Below are positions 36,464-49,250 of a stretch of DNA of 64,000 nt, piece by piece; within the stretch, counting starts at the first letter, position 1; each line of letters begins with the position of its first letter. The stretch is taken from the NCBI RefSeq assembly GCF_001039355.2, contig NW_019776108.1:1-64000 (forward strand). Reading direction: 5' to 3'. This DNA comes from Lingula anatina. Lineage: Eukaryota; Brachiopoda; Lingulata; Lingulida; Lingulidae. The position numbers and the translations under genes were made by a program. The notes below the pieces were generated by a model that saw only the letters and a list, made by a program, of their open reading frames with translations, did not search any database and was not told the origin of the DNA.

Positions 36464-37990
36464 TTTCGTAGCAGTCAGAAATAAAGCGGTCCTTAACCGT
36501 TGTGGTATACAAGTAATATGATTCACATATCACGATAATTGACATCACGTAGGTTGTCAGAGATTAAACAAACAAAAACATATAGGGTTATTGTAACCAT
36601 GCATAACTTCAACAACTGGCTTTTCAAGAGGCTCCCCTGATTCATTATTTTGCCAGAAAATATTGGCTGAAAAAACATATCATAGCGACAAATAACTGCC
36701 GTATTAGAAACTGTGCTTAAAATGTATCACTAGGCAAATAAGAAGTATGTTTGGTCTGTAGGTCCATTTATGTGACTACCATATAACCACCATATAGGCT
36801 TAACTATGTCTATGTCTCTGAAATCCCTCCTGACATCAGCTAAAGTGAAAAACAGGTAACGTAGCTTATTTCTAGTTGTAACCTAAATTGTCGATATAAC
36901 ATTGTAATATAGAATAAAAAGAATAGTAAGTTTAACTTTGATAAAGAAGTCTCTGTTGCCGGATATTAGGTTGACAGACAAACTTAAAATGAAAACTTGG
37001 CCCTGGAATACCGAGCGTTATACCACGCCTGACAAGAGGGTCTCTTTGAATAAAAAAGGCTAGGTGAGCTGATCAATGTTATGTCCTCGAAGGACAAGCA
37101 CAAATGTCTAGCTTAAATCCTATCCACTGAATAAAATAGGCCTACATATAATTGAACTTAAGCAAAATTTAAATATCAAAATTCTTCCATTAAAAAAAGA
37201 AGGGAAAAGCGGGGATGCGCTGTCTCGTAACTCTTCTCCCTCCCCGTCTCCCGCCCCTTATTCTTGCTCCAAAAATGTGAGAGCGAAATTATGCTTCTCT
37301 TTTATATTTATAGAGCTAAGCGAGGCAAAGCTATTTTATTCTTGTGACTCCTGGATCTGGAAGTGCTATAGACCTATTAGTTATGAGTCACAAAGTCAAT
37401 TTTATGTTTAAAACACAGGCTTGTTATTAAACTGGCCGTAAGTCATGTACATTAGTACTTGTATGTCCAAGTTATTAGGTACATTGAATTGTATTACTAA
37501 GCCTTAGTCTATAGAAGTAGGAAAAAAAATTAATTTACCTATAGTTCCAGGCGCTCTTGTGTATTCTTCCGACGTTGTTGATCAGCCCAAGTAAATGTGA
37601 AGTAAAACTTTTACTCAATTTGTAACGAAAGGGATTCGTTACCATCGCATAAGGGTCATTAGCATGATAAAGCATGTACATACAATTTGTAATGTTTGGT
37701 AATTGTCTGGTGTTAATCTGCCACTGCGCTTTGATCGTTTTTATAACAAGTCTGTATTCATTTCACAGCATCATTTAATGTTTTTCTATGTGACACTGGT
37801 GTCAGATAGGATTACTTGATATGAAGCATTATTTTAACAGGCATTTGGATTTCTAAGAAGCCTACCCGCACTGTATGACAAAATAAAAACATAAGTCGTG
37901 AACAATGATAGATCGTTCATATTTTATTATTCAGATTTGAAAAAACTTTATGGCTGTAATCACTTTCCTGTCATAGCCGTGTTTTCTAGT

Positions 37991-37992
<2 letters not shown>

Positions 37993-38025
<33 letters not shown>

Positions 38026-38112
38026 TGTTTGTGTGGGTGCGTGCGTACATATATTATATTATATTATATTATATTATATTATATTATATTATATTATATT
38101 ATATTATATTAT
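37993..38112. repeat. (GT)n followed by (TATTA)n pentanucleotide array
   Basis: A GT run at 37993-38022 is followed, after a short GTGCGTGCGT spacer, by about 13 copies of a TATTA pentamer (38049-38112). It ends only 36 bp before the leftmost leader exon. Confidence 0.95.
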
Positions 38113-38148
38113 GTAGCCTGCCTGTCATAACATCATAATTTTTTTCAG

Positions 38149-38247
38149 TGAGCACGATGATTCAGGCAGCGAAACGAAATCGAGAAGAGCGTCAATGATG
38201 ACGAGAAGTGCTTCAAAAATGGCTTATCGGGACAACCCCAGCCCGGA
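38149..38247 (+). CDS. ADGB: Androglobin leader exon 1 (ambiguous: internal exon or first exon)
   Basis: Donor CCGGA|GTAAGT, phase 2. Unlike the other leaders it follows an acceptor-like AATTTTTTTCAG. The frame is open through the whole exon (EHDDSGSETKSRRASMMTRS...), so it could be a phase 2-2 internal exon receiving an exon further left. Alternatively translation starts at ATG 38195 or 38198 (MMTRSASKMAYRDNPSPE). It contains the PKA-type site RRAS. The joined codon to exon 2 is GA+G = Glu. Confidence 0.5.
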
Positions 38248-39478
38248 GTAAGTAAACATCCGTTAGGTGGCAGCAGTGTAGAAGTCGTAAAGGGAACGTC
38301 ATTCTATCTTTGGATGAAAAGCATTTAGTTTGTTCAAAGATAGCCACACGCGTTGACGGAATATCTCAGTACATATTATTCTGCTGTGCAAGGATTTAAC
38401 AGCTTTGCGCAGTGGCGGTACCATAGCCAATGAGGTTTATCCGAGGCGTGGTTATTGCTAGTTGAAAACTATACCCAATACCCCGCACTGACGACGTGAA
38501 ATACCGTCGGTAGTGCAATTTTTGAACGCCTCTACGGGGGCAGAAAACAAGTAATGATCCTATGATATATCCACGCCTCTCTTATTTTTAACTGTAACGT
38601 TTCTTTTCATGAATCGCCACATTTACCTACGAAGATGAGAAATTAATTGTGGTTGTTCTTAGGGCTCTGTCTTAGGCTCCTTATTTTTTGTTATTTATTT
38701 ATTTATTTTTATAAATACCTCTCCTAACGAGGGCGCTCAAAATCACATAAATGAACAGAATGAACAAGGCCTTGGCGGATAGATGAATGAATATCTTTAA
38801 TAATTGATTCATTCATTGAATAAACTATTGTTTGGTTTATTAATTGGGTGATTGGTAGATATTAATGAGCATCAGTTTTAGTTAATATCTTAGAAATGCT
38901 GCTTATTGTGATGGCACTAACATTAAAATGCGAAATTATTTTGTGTTACAAAGCAGTTACTAATCGAAACGAAATAAACCAATTTCAACTACATTATGTA
39001 GACAATGCCTAACTTAGCAATACAGGGGAAAGGTAAATAGACTTTTATTAGTGCAGGTATCAGATAAAGTAAAACACAAAAGACACGCGCAAATAAAAAC
39101 AAGCTAGTTACACATCCTATTTGCGTTACAGACAATGATAGCGTACAGAGTTGATACTCGGTAAACTTGACATTACATTTTATTGCACCTGTAGAAAAAC
39201 ATTTGATACAAAATCATTGTTGGAGCATTACGGGCCCCAATTTAACAGTCATCAAATATTCATATCAATCGATTGGTAACTAGCGATTTCATGATCGGAT
39301 CAGCGACGTCGCATATGCTAACAATCGATATCTTCCCCAGAACAACGCTTTGTCACCCATTTGTAGACGGCAACCAGTCATCTGTGGACCCTTATTCCGG
39401 TGACAATACGGTCACAGGTATTGTTTCGCTAACCCGATACAATTCTTCGGATAATTAGTCAGCAAGTAATTAGTTGCT

Positions 39479-39939
39479 ATGAGTTCCAAACCTGACCCCG
39501 CTCCTCCGTCGGAGTCAGCTACAACTACGCCTGGTGCTAAATTAAAAGGCCGCAGTTTTAAAAGCTTGGTGACAGGGATACAGACGCTGAACAAACTGAG
39601 AATGAGCAAAGTTGGTAACCCGACCGAGTCACCGTCGGGGAACAGGAGGGTTTCTGTCTCCTTCGCTCCAGGAGTGGGGGAAAAGGGAGAGAAGTCGGAC
39701 AGCTCTTTAAACTCCAGTTCTAGTGGCGGTGGTGGTGGTGGTGGTGGTGGTGTTGGTAGCTTGGGGACGGCGGCTGCAAGTCGTGACCCGGGGAGTAGTA
39801 ATACCAATACAACCAAGTCAGAGGCCCAAGGGACAAAGTCGCCACCTTCGGGAGCTGTGAAAAAACGAAACTCTGCTAGTGATATTAAAGGAAGTCCCCA
39901 CACGGAGGGCACGCCTCCTCAGAGAAAAGGAAGCAGCAC
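39479..39939 (+). CDS. ADGB: Androglobin leader exon 2 (153 codons, Ser/Gly-rich)
   Basis: Starts MSSKPDPAPPSESATTTPGA; donor AGCAC|GTGAGT, phase 2, joined codon ACG (Thr). It has a basic Leu-containing segment, GRSFKSLVTGIQTLNKLRMS (about residues 23-42), and then a PKA-type site in RRVSVSFAPG. A Gly tract follows (about residues 84-92, GGT repeats at 39725-39750), and later KKRNSASD. It is the second-largest leader. The long open minus-strand frame over it is a shadow. Predicted disordered apart from the Leu/Lys helix. Confidence 0.65.
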
Positions 39940-41253
39940 GTGAGTTTACCATACAAAAATATAGAAAAAAAGAATAGATACATAAATTGATAGTAGATAT
40001 AGGCTTTTTATCGATTTTTTTACCTTTGTTAAATATTTTCTATTAGATTTTTGACTTTGTCCCTTGTGCCGTGAAAAAAAAATCATCCTAACAAATTGTT
40101 TGCTTTTAATTTAATGCAAGGATAAGTGTTTGGCCCTTATCCAAACTTTGCATCTTGGTCTTCGAGCTGCTGTGTTGCATTTTGAAATTAAGCTCCTATT
40201 TTTAATATTTCTCGGCAACTTTTTAACGCTCCTGTACGTGTGGGCTTAATTTCTTCTCTGCCGTTAAGTTAAATTGTCATCCTTTTTTCGATTTCATTTG
40301 GGAATCTCAATGATTCTACAATAGGGGAAAGCAAAATGACAGACAAAAAAATCAATAGACATAAATCATTTGTTGTAAAAAATCGGTTCTAAGATGTGAA
40401 AATGCTGATACTTTGATCAGCATAGCTAAATAGCTATTGTTCTGAATCGGTATTATAACACTATCGTATATTGTTTCTTTTGTTACCAGTCACGTGAGCG
40501 CAAAACTATACGCACGAGCACCTGTTATTGTGTGCTGTTTACGGCCCGCATCTTTGTTACTTTCAAAATGAACTGATGTTTTGCATAATTTCTATTATCA
40601 ATTACTCTGGTGTAGTAAGCTACACAGGTTATTGTTGTCGGGGCGGTTAGTTCAACTTCTTTGTCACTGTTGGGCTCGGACACTGTTATCCCTGCATTCA
40701 TGTGTGCGACCCTGGGTCATGGTTCAGTTTAGCCAGGAGCCGAGTGAAGTAATCTTCAGGTTGGATTGGGTTAATAAATAATAATTAATTTGCGAGTTTG
40801 ATGGAATTTTGCCCCACGTGCATGTTTTCTCGTTGAGCGAAAAATGTCATCACAGTGGTCCTGATGTTTACCACTGGATGTTAATGATCAAATACACAGC
40901 CAAAATTGTCTCATTCACCTCCCTTCAAATTTTAACTTTATTTCGGTATATGTCAGTGTGCAAAAGTAGACCTAAACTATTTGCATTTTAAATGAATTTT
41001 ATATAGTTAAGTATATGAGCTACAATAGACGAGCTAAGATACATTCTTAATTTTATTACACAATCCGTGTTGTCTACTGAGCAAAGACATGATGAAGACG
41101 ACGCAAATGGTAAACGCACTATCAATCGCATAAGACCTGCTTCCATAGAGTTACGTTGTCAGGGATTTGACACTGGATGGTGTAATTCAAGTTGAAATGT
41201 GATAGATATACATTAGATTTTGAACTTTTTTATGAATCCTTAAAGAAGTGACA

Positions 41254-41384
41254 ATGAAAGGTGGACTGTTAAAGTTAACAAAGGCCCTCAAGGGTGGCCA
41301 GGATGGATCGGCAACAGCTGACAAACCTGCTGGAACAGAGAGCCCCACGGCGGCTATGGACAAGCTCAACAGGCTTGTCAAGTC
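41254..41384 (+). CDS. ADGB: Androglobin leader exon 3 (43 codons)
   Basis: ATG with A at -3; starts MKGGLLKLTKALKGGQDGSA and ends AAMDKLNRLVK before the phase-2 donor AAGTC|GTAAGT (joined codon TCG, Ser). Two short Lys/Leu amphipathic segments resemble those in the neighbouring leaders at 39479 and 43770, suggesting exon duplication. No RRxS site here. Confidence 0.65.
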
Positions 41385-43769
41385 GTAAGTTGGTGCAACT
41401 TTTCTTAAATTTCTTAACATTCCTCCGATACTAACGCCACAGTGAGAAGATCTTTGCCTGTTTCAGTTAAAACAAAGAAATCTGGTTGCCATTCATGACA
41501 ACTTCATGAAACCCTCTATTGGGAATAGGGAGGTTATTTCTAAGATATTATTGATGTTAAAGATTTGATACATCTAACACGTACCACGCGTGTTGCTATT
41601 AATATTATTTCCAAGTTGAGATATTCAAAGCACGTTTTTTAATTTAAGTAAAGCTAGGCAAAAACCAACTTAAAACTAACGGTGGATACCTTGAATCGAT
41701 AAGAAGGTTGTAATTAGTACATTGATGCTCAGATGAGACGAATACACATAAAGTCAGCTTCCGCAGCTCTTCCAGGTGGATAGATAAATAGACAGTAGAG
41801 GTTTAATCAGGCGTTGGTGGAATAGCTGTGCATTCTCGTCTTTTTCATTTCGAACATGATATGGCCTTTAGAAACGGACCTTAATGCTCAAGAAAGTTTT
41901 AAGTTGAATGAGATACGAAAGTAAAGGAGATTGATTCTAAGGCGCACTGAGGTCACAGTCAGATAAAAGGGGAAAGACTTCAGTGGGATTGTACAGTACC
42001 ACAATGTGAATATTACCTACATGTGTTAGGGGAAGCTGGCGCTATGTGCAATATTTTCAATATGACAAAGATCTCAAATTAATGTTATCACGTTTTACTG
42101 TTTTCAGAAAACGCGCTAAATTGATTTCATACCGTATTAATTGCCACACAGAAATATTGAAACTTTATAGCTGATTAAGTTATTATTGCAAAGTGGAATA
42201 TTGCAAAAATTTAGTAAAATGATAAGTGCAAGGTCACCACCGTAGGTTTTAGATCGCCAGTGAAATAAACAGGTGTTTCACGAGTGCGCTTCAATTCTTG
42301 TCTTTTTTGTAAATGCGGTCAAACGCAAGTTAGCTACGTGTTACACAATCAAGGCAACTTTTAGATTCACGGATCACGGAAAGAAAACGAAACGACGCCA
42401 TTGTTTCATTACTTGCGTATTCGGGCATGAAATTGAATTAGTCGTGACAATTTGCACTAAACGACAGAGGAAAGTGGACCGCTCCGTTCGCGTCACATCT
42501 AACACAATCAAAAATTTGTCTGCGCAATCACAACACAATAGTTCTTCATGGTTATAAGCTACATCAAGGTTATAAGATGAGAACACCCCCATATAAGAAT
42601 ATTTGATGTTTTATATTGACACTGTCTACAACTTATAATAATGACATTTTGGATTCTTATCGGAAACAACTTACATTTTCCCCAGGGTTTTTTATAATGA
42701 AAATCAATCTTATAATGACAACTCAAAAGCAATGACAAATCAAAAAGCAAGCAAACTGAAGCTCTTAACAGATGATGGAGGGAGACTTTCTTATTTATAT
42801 ATGATCAAGCGTTGAGTGGTACCTTCAGCTTATATTTTGAATTCTTGATTTGGGTAACGTTTTTTCAGACTTCTTTCTTACTTGGTGAATAGTGTCCATA
42901 TTTTAGAGCTTCATAGAAGTATTGGTTTTATTAAGGTGCGGAAGTCCTATTCGAGTCGATCTGATTGCAATATTTAGACTATGCTAAATCATAATACACT
43001 GCTTCAGAACCATTTAGTAACACAGCAGTTTGTTTTTTTAGCTTCTAGTCACGAAGTTTACATTAAGGCATGTCAAAGGCACGTGAGTTTAATGGTAGAA
43101 TCTTAAACTTAAAGTTTTGAATTGAATAACATTTGACATCACCCTGGGGAGATCATAGTTGGCCCCTATATTTCTATTTATAAAGCACGTGTGCTATAAT
43201 AACAGTCATCGCACAGACCTATGTTGAGACCTCATAAAAAGAATAATTGCAGGCAAAACGTTTTGGTTGACAGACACAAGCATTGCGGCAGTCTTGTTTT
43301 TCATCATTATCCACTTTTTACTAAAAACTCTATAACTCAAGAAACTGATAGCGGAAATGACGTCTGTCCTTAGAGAGACACGTGTGTGTGTGCTTGTTCT
43401 CACTTTCATCGTCGTACTGACTACTGGAGCTTACGCATCCTAAGTGCGCTAAACAAAGCGCTAATAACTCTGTATATTGAATTTGCTCCTGGAGTTAACT
43501 TAGCAGGATAGAACAAACAGTATCAACGGTCGATTGAGTCAAGGATTTATCAGAATAAAATAGACCAGAGCATTATGGGCGGAAATTCGAAACTTGATTG
43601 AAATCGACTTTTTTCGAAACAAGAGGGGCTGTTTTTGAACAGCAGCATTAGGACGGATGATTTGCCAGATACTTTAAACTGAATGCACCGTCACTTGGAG
43701 AAGGGCTATGAAATAGGATAACTGGTTTAAGAAATATTAAAGGATACTTGACATAACATCATCGAAACC

Positions 43770-44269
43770 ATGAATGAAGATACGTCAAATAACGCTACCG
43801 GCGGATTGCAGGATGGTGATATAAAACTACTAAAAGGACTGAAGGGATTTTCTAGGGTTCTGAAATCTGGTACATTAAATTCTGCCAATGTGTCAAAAAC
43901 TGAAAACAATCAGGGCGCAGCAAAGAACGAGCAAAGATTGTTCCACAAAGAAGCCGCCGCGGAAAGACGGAAAAGTGATGCGGTAAAATCCACTACTTCT
44001 ATGACTGGAGAAATGTCTGGAAAATTGCCGTCCATCGGTCGTCTGCTTAAAAACAGGTCCTTGTCAAGTTCTGCTGGTCTGATGAGAATGATAGAAACAG
44101 GAGGCAGTGGAGACGATCAAAATAAAACCGTTCATAAACTTCAGGCCATGTCCCAACTATTGTTAAAGGGTTCCCCGTCGCGAGCTGGAACGGCCGAAGA
44201 TACTCGAGGGTCAAGCCCGGAAACTCGGATGCGCTCGGCTATAATGGCCAAAAAGCTTATGTTGTTATC
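43770..44269 (+). CDS. ADGB: Androglobin leader exon 4 (166 codons, largest leader)
   Basis: ATG in the good context GAAACCATGA; starts MNEDTSNNATGGLQDGDIKL. Lys/Leu segments repeat: LLKGLKGFSRVLKSG, SIGRLLKNRSLSS and HKLQAMSQLLLKGSPSRAG. It has an ERRKSDAV PKA-type site and ends MAKKLMLLS. Donor TTATC|GTAAGT, phase 2, joined codon TCG (Ser). Apart from the repeated helical segments it is Ser/Gly-rich and probably disordered. Confidence 0.7.
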
Positions 44270-44274
44270 GTAAG

Positions 44275-46300
44275 TGTCAGTGCTTTATTTAGCAATCACG
44301 TCTTTCTGTCCCCTTCCCTTCTCGATTTTTTTTCTATTTTATCATACATTTCAGCACAGCTTTAAGTACAATTACAAATTAGGGAGTCTTGACGCTCTTC
44401 CTTTGTTTGTTCCTCGTAGCTATTTTTCCATTGTGTTTCTCGACAGGTTCTGGAAATATTTTATTCGTTCCCTGTATGTTTGATATACTCTGTTAGTTCA
44501 AAGATGTTCTGTTTTTGATATATTTGTTATTTCGATGAAACGCATTAAAATATTTGTCAATAAACGACAATTATATTTAACGTTTCATCAAAGTTGCAGT
44601 ATCAACATTTGTGGGCGATAGGTTCCTTTGTATTGGGTAGTTATGACGAAAGGAATATTTAAACAAAGTACACAGCGGAAAGCAATGGTTGTTCATACAC
44701 CAGTATGGACACAGGCTTATAGTGACGGGAAAACAATATCCTTGGTTTTTCAGGAGTAAAAAGGGACAGAAAAAAAGCAATTACATGTGGAACAATGGGA
44801 CTGAAAATAGACATGAATGAATGAGCGCAGAAATTTGCAAACATAATTTTTTATCTGAGTGTTACCACCAAATCAGTTGATCGGGCAGTGAAAGTACCTA
44901 GAAATGGTTTCGTCAATTTTTTGTCATATTTGTCTAATATGATTTGATCAGAATTGGTTTTTATTCAGCGTGTTCTTCGTAGCGAAAAACGCAGCTAAAA
45001 ATGGCTATTTCTGCCTTTAAGAAAAAAATCGCTTCAAACTGCGGATGCCTTATCATCCGGTGTTCAAGTTGATGACCGTTTGTGTATTTACATTAAGTTG
45101 GCAAGAACACAATTACCAGTATAAGTTTATTCTAAGCCATTGCAAGTTGCTGAGACTTCAGTGTTAAGACTTAAATAAATGCACAACACGGGGCCGTTCC
45201 ACAAAAGAACATAAGATCAAACGTTGGCATAAACTTTAAGATAATATTTTTAATACTTAGAAGAAGCATTGAGCCTCTTGAACAGAAAAAAGTGACTTAA
45301 ATGCACGTTTCAGATTCATCGTTACGTTACTTTATTATACTGGTACTTGACTACTAAAGTATACATGAACGCATGTAACTGATTTAACTTGATCGAAAAC
45401 TGAAGACCACTCCTTGGTTTGAAGTTTTTTTTTCAACTTGCCCCAAGGCCTACTAATCACCGTGGTAATACGGCAGCAGCAGTGCATGACAACGTCTGTT
45501 TATTACAACAGCTATGAGGCTAATTCTGTGTGTAAACACGATTCTTTAGGAACCACGAATGAAATCCATTTTTCTGTCCCGAATCAACTTAGTATAGTTT
45601 ATTTTTGATTATCGCTTTTTACCAAAACATTTAGAGACTTAGAGATAAAGGTTGCTATTTTTTATTGATCGGCTCAGGCAAGAAAAACGTCTATATGTGA
45701 TGTATCGTACTCCATAGCACTCGGGTAAAAATATCGACATTGAACTTATTTAGTAACAGAGCAGAGACACATTAAACACATTCCTTTTGTTTAATATTTT
45801 AAAACATTATTATGGATGCTAATACGACCGTTTTTATCATTGTAAATGCTTATGCGACCGGTATTTTCATCGTTACGAGTGCTTATGATTCCATTTTTTT
45901 GTCTTCACGCCTATATCACAGTTTTCCCAAACCGCCTTAATGCCTCGTTACAGTCGAAAACAAATTCGATTTCAATGTTTCTTTATGCCCAAAGTAAATT
46001 TAGCAAAAAAACAGCAACAGTCTGTTCCATAAGTGAATACGTTCTTTTGTGGAGTTATAAAGTACATTGTGGCAAATGTAACGGGGTCGTTTCTGTTAAT
46101 CATGTTTCCAAAACTCAAACACAACAATCACACTTTTATTCAACCCTGCCTAGTATAAACATGGGGGTCTATCACAGCTACTGAATACTTTGCAAGTGAA
46201 CGTAATAAGGGTCGCCTGTGTCGAAGACGGACTTTTTATAATTTGTTAGGACGGTGAAATTCGATAGTTTTAAGTTGTGTCGGATAAAAGAAGCCTTGGA
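44275..46300 (+). other. Inter-leader interval (typical of the array), no exon seen
   Basis: I examined this and the other intervals between leaders (38250-39470, 39945-41250, 41390-43765, 46420-48460, 48540-51220, 51380-53895, 54100-56120, 56270-58135, 58330-59935, 60290-61700, 61915-63340). I looked for ATG frames ending in a phase-2 donor and for acceptor-bounded exons. None was convincing, apart from the repeats listed separately. Each interval should contain the promoter of the next leader, but no common core element was recognised by eye. Confidence 0.4.
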
Positions 46301-46306
46301 GACCGT

Positions 46307-46416
46307 ATGGCAGACTCGCTTAGATCGAGTAGTAAAGTGACATTTCGGGTATTAACCATGTCGGTCCGGGGAGCCACCCCATCACGCCGCACGAAATCTC
46401 CCGGAAAAGATCATGG
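46307..46416 (+). CDS. ADGB: Androglobin leader exon 5 (36 codons)
   Basis: Starts MADSLRSSSKVTFRVLTMSV. A second in-frame ATG at 46358 has A at -3 and may be the better start. The end is basic, SRRTKSPGKDH. Donor CATGG|GTGAGT, phase 2, joined codon GGG (Gly). Confidence 0.6.
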
Positions 46417-47007
46417 GTGAGTTTATGAAGTAAAACATTTGTGATGCTCTTCTGAAGGGATTTTTATTCGTTTTAGAAATACTCTGATTTTGCTAATTAA
46501 TATAATGGAAAGACTGTAGGGCGCATCTCTACTTTGATGTTAGGACCGTTCTGTATTGTAACATTGATAGATGTTTTACTACATGATATAGTGATAGGTT
46601 TATATCTTAGTTGTCAAAACAAGAGACACAATTAAATCTCAGGCAAAATTATAATTTTGGTTTTTAAAAATTGAAACTCCAAAATGCATTTCTGGCTAGT
46701 TCAAGGTGTTTTCATCGAAGGTTTTTCTGTATATCAGCTTAAGGTGCTCTTATAGAGCCTAGTATGAAGTCTGGCAATGTCGCTCATATGAGAAATATGT
46801 AGATGCATGCACCACAAGTAATATGGGGCAGTTTGTTTGTCCTTATATATCTTACCTGTGGGCCAATTGTTCACTAATTACACTGACCAGGGTTTCACCT
46901 ATATTTCTATTACAGCTACATAAACAAACCGTTATTGTAATGTCACCCTTAACCCATTCTTGGTTGGATTCTTATATTGGTATTAGGTATAATTTTGTAA
47001 CGAATTG

Positions 47008-47144
47008 CAGGCCCGTAGCTTGGAGGGGGAGGGGGGGGGGTCGAAAGAACCGCCCTTCTTGCCGAGAAGAGGTTCCTTCTGGGTAAGATTAATTTAGGCA
47101 TAACCCCCCCCCCCCCCCTTTTGAAATTGCTTGCCACGGGCCTG
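47008..47144. mobile_element. hAT-like MITE with CAGGCCCGTAGC termini
   Basis: Left CAGGCCCGTAGC and right GCCACGGGCCTG are inverted termini with one mismatch. The 137-bp element also has an internal poly-G (left) and poly-C (right) that extend the hairpin. It lies in the intron between leaders 5 and 6. The flanking target duplication is not convincing. Confidence 0.7.
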
Positions 47145-48468
47145 GATTGTACACAAACGCATCGCCCGCAGCAAGTGACTAAATTTCCAGTTCGTATTTC
47201 AAAATTCCAACAGTGAGTTCAATATCGCGTGGTAGAAAAACTATTTTGATAGGTTTTCAAGTGAGAGGTGATGGTCTGCTTCATGTCCAGCAATATCATG
47301 AGTAGATTTCTCTCAGTTTTCTATTTAAAAAATTAAAAAGCGCTTTGTAGACTTTGCGATGCACGTGTCCCTTCTCTGGCACTTTTCAGAAAGTGATATA
47401 AAAATATTATAGCCCCATGCATGAGAGTAATGGTGGAAATTATACCTAAAATACAAATCAGGTTAAGAAAGCTCCTCCAGATAGATGATTTTAGATGAAA
47501 AAGTAGATCCAAAATCGTACTCGAAATCGGTGCATCATTTCATTTAATGAACTTAACCTGCTCGAGGTTAGCTTCGGCATTGCAGAATTATATATTGATT
47601 TAAGGGTGTCGCTGACGAAATAATCAATGGCCACAGGGGCACAAATACAACTGACCATAACATCCACACGACAATACTGTTATAATGAATTGCCACAACA
47701 GTCGACTCAAATCAGTGTAGGTTTAATGTGTTCGTAATCTTCACTTTTGTAGCCAGTTAAAAGAATAACCCAGGTTTCGTCGGTAAGGCTTTGTATAGCG
47801 CTAACACTGCTTACGTTGACGGGTGACATTTATCAAAATAAGGTAGAATCACAAAGTAAACAATTATTCTGCGAAAAGGGTTTTCCTAATTTTACACCTC
47901 ATTGCTTGAAGTGGGGGCGGTGTTACGGTATGACATCATCTGGATGAGGTTCTACTTGTTTACCTTGTAAAAATTGCTGAGATAATAAAAAAAATTATTT
48001 AGGTTTCAGTTAAGCAGTTTATCACTTTGTATTACAAGATTTTGAAAAAAAATGTTTCAAAGTTGACATGACAACTCCATGTAAATGTTTGATCTAAACA
48101 GCAACCTCAACAATAACGGAAGGAAAACGCTAGATACCGTATAAAATATAACATAATAAAAATGAGGCTACCACTGGCATAAAATAACTTCATTTAAGGA
48201 TATGGTTATTTTCACAAATAGCAGTGACTTGGAGTATAGCCCTTAGATAAGAACTGTTGGTTTATCAGCGTCGCCTGCACCACCTGTCATAAAGCGAGAA
48301 ATGATCTTTAACCTTTCCACGCCAATAAAAACGTAGCTACCTGGTCACGCTTACAATTGCCGTTGTGTTTGATTTGTCTCCAGCAAATCATTGCTGTTTG
48401 ATATCAGTGAAGTTTATCGATATTTTACCCACATGTATACATTAATGTGATGACTACCACAGTTTAAA

Positions 48469-48533
48469 ATGGTTGGCGGCGGTAAAGTGGACCGAAGGAC
48501 ATCTGTTAGTTCCAGAGTGGGATCCGCAAAAGG
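48469..48533 (+). CDS. ADGB: Androglobin leader exon 6 (21 codons)
   Basis: Kozak context AAAATGG. It encodes MVGGGKVDRRTSVSSRVGSA then K and a split Gly. It contains a PKA-type RRTS. Donor AAAGG|GTGGGT, phase 2, joined codon GGG. It is the shortest leader after the standard one. Confidence 0.6.
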
Positions 48534-49171
48534 GTGGGTGTTGCTAAGATGCCGTCATTGATCCGTTTTTGCCGTATTATACTGTAGAGTGGATTCAGTC
48601 CCACCGGATACAGTGTGTAGATCATTTGGTGTTCACTGTCACGAGAGTCAAGTGTCATGAAGTCATTATATCCAATTCACGTATACATTTTAGAAGATAA
48701 TATAAAATGTTTTAATCGCAATGTTTACTGCTGGCAGATGAAGAACTGGTGGTGTATAAATAGGCCTACGTAAACATTGCTCTCACATTCACTATATATT
48801 ATTGAAGGAGTATCGTTATTGATTTGGTAAAAACATTCCACTGTTAACAATTAGCAAATTGCTTAAAAAGATAACGTTCAAGTTATTATTCTGATAACCA
48901 AATGTTTGTTCGCTATTCTTTCAAAGGGGTGATATTTTTCAGAAGTTGGATTACAAGTGTGTTGTATTGGAATAACGTTTATTTTAATGATGCATTAAAG
49001 TATTAGACAGCAATTCATTCTCACCTTGTATATTCAACCAATAATGTAGGTTTATATTTTTGTTCATTTAAGTTAGTTTAAAGAGAGAAGGGAAATGTGT
49101 GAGGGTAACAACTATCGCAATCGCTAATAATTTCAATATCAGAGACTGGGTTCCCAACCCTAGATCGATCT

Positions 49172-49250
49172 GACGGGATCCGTTCATCCCGTGGAGATGA
49201 ACGGATCCCGTGGAGATGAACGGTCTGACGGGATCCGTTCATCTCCACGG
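49172..49250. repeat. Nested palindromic and direct repeats
   Basis: A 22-bp perfect inverted repeat has arms at 49189-49210 and 49229-49250 with an 18-bp loop. Within it, CCGTGGAGATGAACGG also occurs directly at 49189 and 49208, and GACGGGATCCGTTCAT at 49172 and 49227. It lies between leaders 6 and 7. Confidence 0.92.

Larger units (their letters stand above)
35800..38145. other. Intergenic DNA between the nucleotidase and the androglobin leader array
   Basis: The two genes are divergent, so both promoters should lie here, but no clear core promoter was recognised. Contents are a (CA)n run at 36432-36462, a (GT)n run at 37993-38022 and a (TATTA)n run at 38049-38112. No exon was recognised. 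Confidence 0.4.

Noticed and set aside
37993-38112. GT and TATTA arrays considered as a CRISPR or telomere-like array
   Set aside because: Simple sequence with no spacers; ordinary microsatellites.
39412-39912. 166-codon open frame on the minus strand
   Set aside because: It is the antisense shadow of leader exon 2; the proline run comes from the GGT repeat.
42273-42557. 94-codon plus-strand open frame between leaders 3 and 4
   Set aside because: It starts at a non-ATG codon and has neither a domain nor a donor in phase 2.
47080-47090. GG|GTAAGA donor-like site considered as another leader donor
   Set aside because: It lies inside the hAT-like MITE at 47008-47144 and has no ATG frame in phase 2.
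47915-47975. Short ATG frame ending in a phase-2 GTAAAA
   Set aside because: Only eight codons, poor donor, hydrophobic content unlike the other leaders.
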